Shown: positions 57,330 through 64,000 of the stretch, one piece after another
Layout of the letters: each line of letters starts with the position of its first letter
How positions within the stretch are numbered: the first letter of the stretch is position 1
NCBI RefSeq assembly: GCF_000004195.4
Contig: NC_030679.2
Span: 28,199,712-28,263,711 of the forward strand
Direction of reading: 5' to 3'
Source: Xenopus tropicalis
Lineage: Eukaryota > Chordata > Amphibia > Anura > Pipidae
Length of the DNA: 64,000 nucleotides
Program-made: the position numbers and the translations under genes
Notes under the pieces: model-generated
The model's database searches: none
What the model was told of the DNA's origin: nothing
Seen by the model: only the letters and a program-made list of their open reading frames with translations

Positions 57330-58507
57330 TATTGTAAGCACTCACAGAAACACTGCACTGAGTCCTCTATCAAAAGAAACACAGGTTGAAAAAAGAGGTA
57401 CGTCCATCACGTTCAACCATAATGCCTACATATAACCTGCCTAACTTCTAGTTGATCCAGAGGAAAGCAAAAAAAACTCATCTGAAGCCTCTCTAATTTG
57501 CCGCAGAGGGGAAAAAATTCCTTCCTGACTCCAAGATGGCAATCGGACCAGTCCCTGGATCAACTTGTACTAAGAGCTATCTCCCATATCCCTATATTCC
57601 CTCACTTGCTAAGAATCCATCCAGCCCCTTCTTAAAGTTATATAAAGTATCAGCCAGTACAACTGATTCGGGGAGGGAATTCCACAACTTCACAGCTCTC
57701 ACAGTAAAAAATCTGAATATTTAAACGGAACCTCCCTTCTTCTAAACAGAGTGGGTGCCCTCATGTCCGTTGGAAGGACCTACTGGTAAATAAAGCATTA
57801 GAGAGGTTATTATATGATCCCCTTATCCCCATAGTTATCATGTCACCTCTTAAGCGCCTCTTCTCCAGTATAAACAGACCCAACTTGGCCAGTCTTTCTT
57901 CATAACTGAGACTTTCCATACCCTTTACCAGCTTAGTTGCCCTTCTCTGGACCCTCTCTAACTCAATAATGTCCCGTTTGAGCGCTGGAGACCAAAACTG
58001 AACAGCATATTCTAGATGGGGCCTTACCAGCGCTCTGTAAAGGGGAAGAATAACCCCCTCCTCCCGTGAATCTATACCCCTTTTAATACAGCTCAAAACC
58101 TTGTTTGCCCTTGCAGCTGCTGCCTGGCATTGCTTGCTACAGCCAAGTTTATTATCTACAAGGACTCCAAGGTCAGGTGGGTATCTGACTTCCTCCTCTC
58201 TCAGAAAAATCCTTCATTCCTGGGGCCAGAGTCTGTGCAGCTCTCGCCTCTCCCAAAAGAATTCATAAATCTCACTCCCCCCGCCCTTAGGAATGTGTAA
58301 TCTGAGCTACCAAGGCTAGAGCTACAAGCAGGAAGGTACTTAAAATGGCAGCTGCAATCTTAAACAAACAGAGGAAGCTTCAAGGGCTCCTTACTAAGGT
58401 ATGGTAATGCTTTCTGCAGAATAAATATAGTGTTCTAGGTGGCACTAATGTGGCAAATCTATTGGCAGTAAAATGCCAAAATGACTTTTTCTTCTCCTTT
58501 AAAGCAC
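57330..58507. mobile_element. TTAA-type MITE copy B, split by a CR1 insertion
   Basis: AAGCACTCACAGAAACACTG on the left and GGTGGCACTAATGTGGCAAA, then CTTCTCCTTTAA, on the right match the repeat at 943-1478; about 0.8 kb of CR1 lies between. Outer left end not fixed. Confidence 0.7.
57355..58180 (-). mobile_element. 5'-truncated CR1-like LINE
   Basis: Minus-strand frame reads GVILPLYRALVRPHLEYAVQ, RVQRRATKLVKG and LFILEKRRLRGDMI, the conserved end of CR1 ORF2, and finishes near 57390 with the hairpin GGTTGAACGTGATGGACGTA, then CTTTTTTCAACC. Upstream part of the element is missing. Confidence 0.88.
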
Positions 58508-60086
58508 AATTTGAGTTTTTTTTAAATTTTCTCAGCACCATTATAGCACAGATGCCTATACATTTCGTACGTTTGCATGTCAAAAAGTCACAGTCTTTGT
58601 AACTCTTTTATATTGTTGTCTTTTCAACAAAATATGAAGGAGACCATGTTATGATAAATACTCCCTAAATCTTTATCCACACAAGTGTGTTAGAAATAAG
58701 TTTGGTATTATAAGTGATTACAAGATGCAAAAGAACATCTTCCTGGCTGCACTAAGTGAGACAAGAACATTTTAAGCAGTTTACTCAGAAACCTGTTTCA
58801 TTTTCCCCATTGCTGCTGCCAATGTCTGTATAACTGAAATCGCCCCATAATAACCTGACCTATATATGTATTATATATATATATGTAATAGTAGTTGCCT
58901 CATTTTCCTCCCTTACATGAGAGATAGCATATTCATAGTCCAATGACAACATTTTTAGCCAATGTAAAGGTGAAGGAAAGGTAATAACATATTTAAATGC
59001 CCACTGATTATCCAGCTTATGCTCTCCTGAACCATAATTATTTTTTTTAAAACCTTTACCATTACTATCTTTGTATGTAGATGTAGAAGATCACTATTCT
59101 AGTACCATCTTGGAGCCCCCTCTGGGCATCCAGCCTTATCCACTGCAGATAAATTTGATATAAATTTGTAATTACAGGGCTTAGACTTTGCCTAATGAGC
59201 ATATGCCCACCCAGAGATGGTGGGTGGTATTAAAAAACAAGAATTTTGTGTCTTAACAGGACTAAGAACAGAGGGAAGAACTTTCTCCCAGCATTGGAGA
59301 TGTAAGTTTGACAAGACCGTTCTTACATTCTTAAGTAGTTTTCTACTGCTCCTTGTCCTTTAAGTCTAACTGAAAACTCTACCTAAAGGCCGACACACAG
59401 CCCTCAGTGCTATCCTTGATAATTTCTTTAGTGCATAGCGTTAATTCTGGTTTTACATGAAGACAAACATTTCTACATTTTGCATTACCTGTGTACCTAC
59501 TTTAAAGGGGTATTCCCATCTAAATGTATGTTATTTATCCCGCCAGGTCTCAGTTATAAGGCAATTATCTGTACAGGTATGGGCTCTTGCTTACACATAA
59601 CTCAATGACCTCTGGTTTCAAAATTCCTCTGGCCGTTTATCATTCTTTCTGTAGTGGACCCATTTCCACTGAGGTGTACACCACTGTGGCCATAAACATT
59701 TTGTACCAGTAAAAAATAATCTAGGTGATCCTGATGCCTAATGTTACTCAAGGTCTATTATGTTTATCGGCTTTGTGCTTCATATGGCTGTGTGTGTCTT
59801 TACATTTTTCTGATTTAGCCTGCGAATCATGGGCCCAATATAGGGGTCCCAAAAGGCTGTGAATCAGCTAATAGCCTCAGCTCTTGGGTATAGTACAACT
59901 GTATTTACTTGCCTCTTCACTTTAGCACTTTGTGCATATAGGTGGGGTAATTCCTTTTAAAAACAGGGCCCTTTTTACCCTTTAATTGTAAAAAACACAT
60001 TTCCTGTTTATGAATACACTAAACACCTAAACAACTTACCATAGACAAAATACCAGCAGTCACACAGAATTACAAATATATTCATT
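58508..60086. other. Non-coding interval
   Basis: No gene. A short AT run is at 58860-58890. No element could be bounded. Confidence 0.4.
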
Positions 60087-60393
60087 TAGTGATCCCCAAC
60101 CAGTGGCTCGTGAGCAACGTGTTGCTCACCACACCCTTGGATGTTGTTCCCAGTGGCCTCAAAGCAGGTACTTATTTTTGAATTCCTGCTTGGAGGCAAG
60201 TTTTGACTGCATAAACACCAGGTGCACTACCAAAGAGAAACTCCTGTAGGCTGCCAGTCCACATAGGGGCTACCAAATAGCCAATAACAGTCCTTGTTTG
60301 GCACCCCAGGAACTTTTTTAATCTTGTGTTGCACCCAAACTCTTTTTACTTTTCGAATGTGGCTTGTGGGTAAAAAAAGGTTGGGGACCACTG
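60087..60393 (+). mobile_element. hAT (Charlie-like) MITE, 307 bp, uninterrupted
   Basis: Starts TAGTGATCCCCAACC and ends GGTTGGGGACCACTG. Flanks TATTCATT and TATTAGTG match only partly. It carries CTCACCAC at 60125-60132, the uninterrupted form of the site hit twice at 13.5-14.5 kb. Confidence 0.82.
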
Positions 60394-60819
60394 TATTAGT
60401 GTTTAATGTCTACCTGTAATTTATATATAAAGAAATTTAAGCCCTGAGCAGTTTTGAAAAACCTTTTTCCTGTATCAAAATGCAGGAATACAATTATCTA
60501 CAATTATATACTCATTGCATGTACTGAAACAACTTACACACAGTAGCTTATCCTACATATATTGGCATAAGTACCAAGTAACAATATGATATAGTAGTAC
60601 TTAATATTGGTACCTATTATTTTTTATAAAGGGTCATTAAAGCCTTTGGTAGTAGCTGGGTAAATGAAAAAATATTTTTTCTATATATTTCACAGTCAAC
60701 CAAAGATCTAAATAATATCATGTAAAATGATCTAGTGTTAAAATACATGATGGAATTGTAAAAAGTGTATACATTTTATGTCTTATGTTTCACTGTTAAA
60801 CACATTTCTAGCAACGTAC

Positions 60820-63246
60820 CTGTGCAATGCTGGCAGAAACTAAATTGTCCTTGGGAGGATCATTTGCAGAAACAGAATCATCAGTATCAATAAGATTATC
60901 TGTTGGAACATTCTGGACAGGTTTAAGATATGCAACCTCATTTTGCCTTGAGTCCAGAGTTACACAAACATCATATGTGTATGGAAAAGGTAAAGTTCCA
61001 TCACTAAAAACAGAAGGGCATCGAAGAGCAACTTGAGGATACAAGTCTCTGCTTAGAGGATGCAGAGCAGTTGGAGAACTTTGTTTTCTGCACTTTGAAA
61101 TGACAGCAACTAAAACTGTAAAAATAAATAAAATGGAAATTAAAGCTATAGAGATGACAAGATAGAATGTTGCATTTGATGAAGATTCAGTATCAATGTG
61201 CTGGTTTGTTATTTCTGGAAGAACTTGCTGGAAGTTTTCAGCCACAACTAGATTTAGAGTAACTGTAGAAGACAGCATGGGATAGCCATTGTCTTTCACC
61301 ATAACTACAATTCTTTGCCTCAGAGCATCAGTCTCCTGCAAGTCTCTTGTTATTCTGATTTCCCCTGTGTTTTGCCCTATAATGAGAAAAGAAGGGTCAG
61401 GAACTTGAAGCAAATGATAAGAGAGCCAGGCATTGTGTCCAGAATCAGCATCAACAGCAACTACTTTAGTCACTAAATATCCTTTAGTAGAAAAGTGTGG
61501 AATGAATTCAAATACTGAGGCAGCTTCTGAGTCTTGTGAAGGATAGAGAATCTTTGGAGCATTATCATTCTGATCAGTAATACATATCTTCACTGTGGCA
61601 TTAGCACTTCGAGAAGGAGATCCGGAGTCTTTAGCCATTACTTGGATGTAAAATTCCCGTAACTTTTCATAGTCAAATGAGCGCTGTGCATATAAAACTC
61701 CACTTACTGTGTTAATGGAAACATATGATGATATTGGTATGTCTTCAATATTATCAGTAAGGATCATGTAAACTACTTTTCCATTCTCATTTATATCAAA
61801 ATCTGTAGCATGGACTCTATAAAATGAATTTCCTGAGGGATTGTTTTCTTGGATATAAGCAACATAATCCATTTTATCAAATACAGGGGCATTGTCATTC
61901 ACATCAGTTAAAGTCAGTCGAATGGTTTTGTTGTTGGTTAGTTGAGGGGATCCTTTATCTTCTGCCTTTATTGTGATGTTGTACTCAGGTGTTAACTCTC
62001 TGTCCAAGTCCATTGAGGTTACAAGTTTATAGTAATTACCACTTGATGATATTAAGTGAAAGGGCAAAGATTCAGAGATTTGCCCAACAACCTCTCCATT
62101 TTCCCCAGAGTCCACATCATCTAAATTAACTAGTGCTACGACTGTACCAACTGGGGAGTCTTCTGGAATTGTATCTGAGAAAGATGTAATTAATATATCA
62201 GGAGCATTATCATTAACATCACTAACTTGTATTAATAACTTGCAATAAGACACCAGGCCACCACCATCTTTAGCCTCAACTGTCATCTCATAGTCTGTTG
62301 CCACTTCATAGTCCAGTTTTCCAGTTAACTGAACAGAACCATTTATAGGATTTATTGAAAACAGATCATAGGCAATTTCAGGAATGTCATTAAAGGAATA
62401 TGCTATTTTGGCATAAGAACCTTCATCTGCATCAGTTGCATGTAAATTAACAACTAAGAATCCAAGAGGTGCATTTTCGTTAACAGTTACTCTGTACATG
62501 TCTTTGTTGAACAAGGGATGGTTATCATTGACATCAGTTATGGCAATCTTTATTAGAGAAGTTCCAGTTTTAGAAGGTGTCCCTCCATCAAAAGCAGATA
62601 ATATTAGAACTGATGAGTTCTTTTTCTCTCGATCCAAAGGTTTCTCCAAAACAAGCTCAGGATATTTCCTTCCATCCATGTTAACTTTTTCCAACAATCC
62701 AAAATGATCATTTGCACTGAGCTTATAACTCTGTATAGAATTATTACCAAGATCTGGGTCTTTAGCACTTCCTAAAGCAAAGTGAGTTCCTAGTGCAGCT
62801 GATTCACTAATACCAATTTCAAGAATATCCTTTGAAAAGCTAGGTCCATTATCATTAACATCCTGAATTTCCACATTAATTGTGTAGAAATGTAAAGGGC
62901 TTTCCATAACTGCTTCAATATTTAAAAAACAATTTTGCTGCATTCCACATAAAGCCTCTCTGTCTATTCTATCTGCAACATACAAGTCTCCATTCTCTAA
63001 ATGAACATTTAAATACTGTTTTTTGGACCGAGAAACAATGTGGAATTTACGTGAGGACAGTTCTTCAGCACTAACACCCAGATCATTTGCAATGTTCCCT
63101 ATTACATATCCCAGCCTCTGTTCTTCATATATTGAGTACTGGAGCTGACAGATAACTGACTCACAAAGGAATAGAGAAAAGCAAAACATTACTTGCCATC
63201 TTATTGTCCTTTTGGTGACTCTGTATTTGATCATACTCTTTCCCAT
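60820..63246 (-). CDS. pcdhg: Protocadherin gamma variable exon 8 (frog subfamily II, 5'-most in window)
   Basis: Exon of 809 codons. Signal peptide about 1-33; EC1 34-138, EC2 139-246, EC3 247-350, EC4 351-456, EC5 457-566, EC6 567-680; membrane helix about 694-717; tail 718-809. EC1 cysteines are C100 and C106. The tail has LPFPYTYDVCVT and VPTDNLID followed by the insert PPKDNLVS. Donor is CAG|GTACGT, slightly off the GTAAGT of exons 5-7. EC2 (ILEIGISESAALGTHF) and EC3 (IAYDLFSINPINGSVQLTG) are its distinctive parts; elsewhere it is nearly identical to exon 7. CSE at 63437-63466 keeps the core. As the most distal exon in the window it would have the longest intron to the constant exons. 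Confidence 0.95.
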
Positions 63247-63436
63247 TTTCTCTTCTCAATACAATGTAAATAAAAATTAATCCAGTTCAAGTAGTTTATT
63301 CCAGTGCAGTATTTATCCCAGCTGCAGTGTATCAGTTTATTATATTGCAATGGTTCCTGCTGCCTTGTGCTGTGTGACTGTTGGAAGCTATGGTACTATA
63401 CATTTTCTCATAAAACAAGAAAACTTCATTCTACTT

Positions 63437-63466
63437 CTTGGTCAACAGCGACACTCAGAGTCTGAA
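63437..63466 (-). promoter_or_regulatory. Pcdh CSE, exon 8 promoter
   Basis: CSE block with ACAGCGACACTC, so the coding strand reads GTCGCTGTTGACC: one change next to the core, CGCT itself kept. About 190 bp upstream of the exon 8 ATG. Confidence 0.88.
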
Positions 63467-63853
63467 ATGTGAAACTGCAGCTTTGCAACCAGGTTTAAAT
63501 TCTTAAGCTACATTTCATAGTACTGATTGTAAGAAATGTAAAAGTTTCAGTATTATTTAAGGTTATCTTATACTTATATCTTATACTCCTATCATTATAA
63601 AAATTATATTTATTATATTCAGTGATTATATTTTCTTTTCAAAGAAGGTATAACATGTGCAGGGCTCATCCTGGTTATACTAATTTTAGAAGTATCCAAA
63701 GGTTACATGTAAAAATAAAAATGCAATTTACAGCAAATAAACATTGCTAGTAGTAAAAAGGGCAATAAAGTATAATATTAATAATTTCTATACTATGTTT
63801 AAATTCCTCATATGTTAATAGTAAGGTTGAGGACATCTGTATCATTAATGTGT
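63467..63853. other. Exon 8 upstream region
   Basis: Sequence beyond the CSE shares weak blocks with exons 6 and 7 upstream (CTCATCCTGGTTATACTAAT at about 63665). No other feature seen. Confidence 0.5.
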
Positions 63854-64000
63854 TATGAATAGTGACTAGTGACCTTTTTCTTCAGGTTTTACTTTGAAAA
63901 AACACCTATAGATTCCAATGTATTGTACAAAAAAAAAAGTCACCTGGAAAACTGCCCATTGACTACAACATGTTTCGCTAATTTTCGCCACTTTGCAATT
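63854..64000. mobile_element. Possible hAT MITE left end, cut by the window edge
   Basis: AATAGTGACTAGTGACC, then TTTCGCTAATTTTCGCCACT up to the last base, in the style of the TAGTGATG family and the piece at 56240. The right end is outside. Confidence 0.45.

Noticed and set aside
1..64000. A new defence or other bacterial-style system
   Set aside because: The window is vertebrate DNA with a known gene family; no operon, CRISPR or toxin-antitoxin structure is present.

Overview
This is vertebrate genomic DNA holding part of a clustered protocadherin (Pcdh) locus of the gamma type. The interspersed repeats point to an amphibian, most likely a Xenopus species: frog-style hAT, TTAA-flanked and PIF/Harbinger-like MITEs, and CR1, L1/Tx1-like and L2/Rex1-like LINEs. 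The species call is inference from repeat style and protein character; no search was run.

All eight real protein-coding features are large single Pcdh variable exons on the minus strand, so transcription runs right to left. Each encodes a signal peptide, six cadherin (EC) repeats, one transmembrane helix and a short variable cytoplasmic segment. Each ends at a phase-0 splice donor (CAG or AAG, then GT), after which the frame runs into intron. None has its own proper C-terminus. Each is expected to be spliced to shared constant exons, which are not in the window and should lie to the left of position 1.

Layout by transcription order: exons 8, 7, 6 and 5 (60.8-63.2, 51.9-54.4, 43.2-45.6 and 33.8-36.2 kb) form one closely related subfamily. 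Exons 4 and 3 (27.6-30.0 and 18.2-20.6 kb) form a second. Exons 2 and 1 (9.65-12.06 and 2.8-5.2 kb) resemble mammalian gamma-C5, matching the place of C-type exons nearest the constant exons. Exons 3-8 each carry, 165-220 bp upstream of the start codon, a copy of the Pcdh promoter element (CSE). Exons 1 and 2 lack a clear one, as do mammalian C4/C5. An eighth-kilobase gap upstream of exon 2 contains an orphan CSE-like element at 15.39-15.43 kb with no exon behind it.

The products would be alternative neuronal adhesion receptors, each from its own promoter, sharing one cytoplasmic constant region. Diversity is concentrated in EC2-EC3, while EC4-EC6, the membrane helix and the tail are strongly homogenised within each subfamily.

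The spaces between exons are filled with transposable elements, several nested, with target-site duplications that can be read directly. Two insertions have an empty site preserved in another copy of the host sequence inside this window. No RNA genes, CRISPR arrays or bacterial features were seen.
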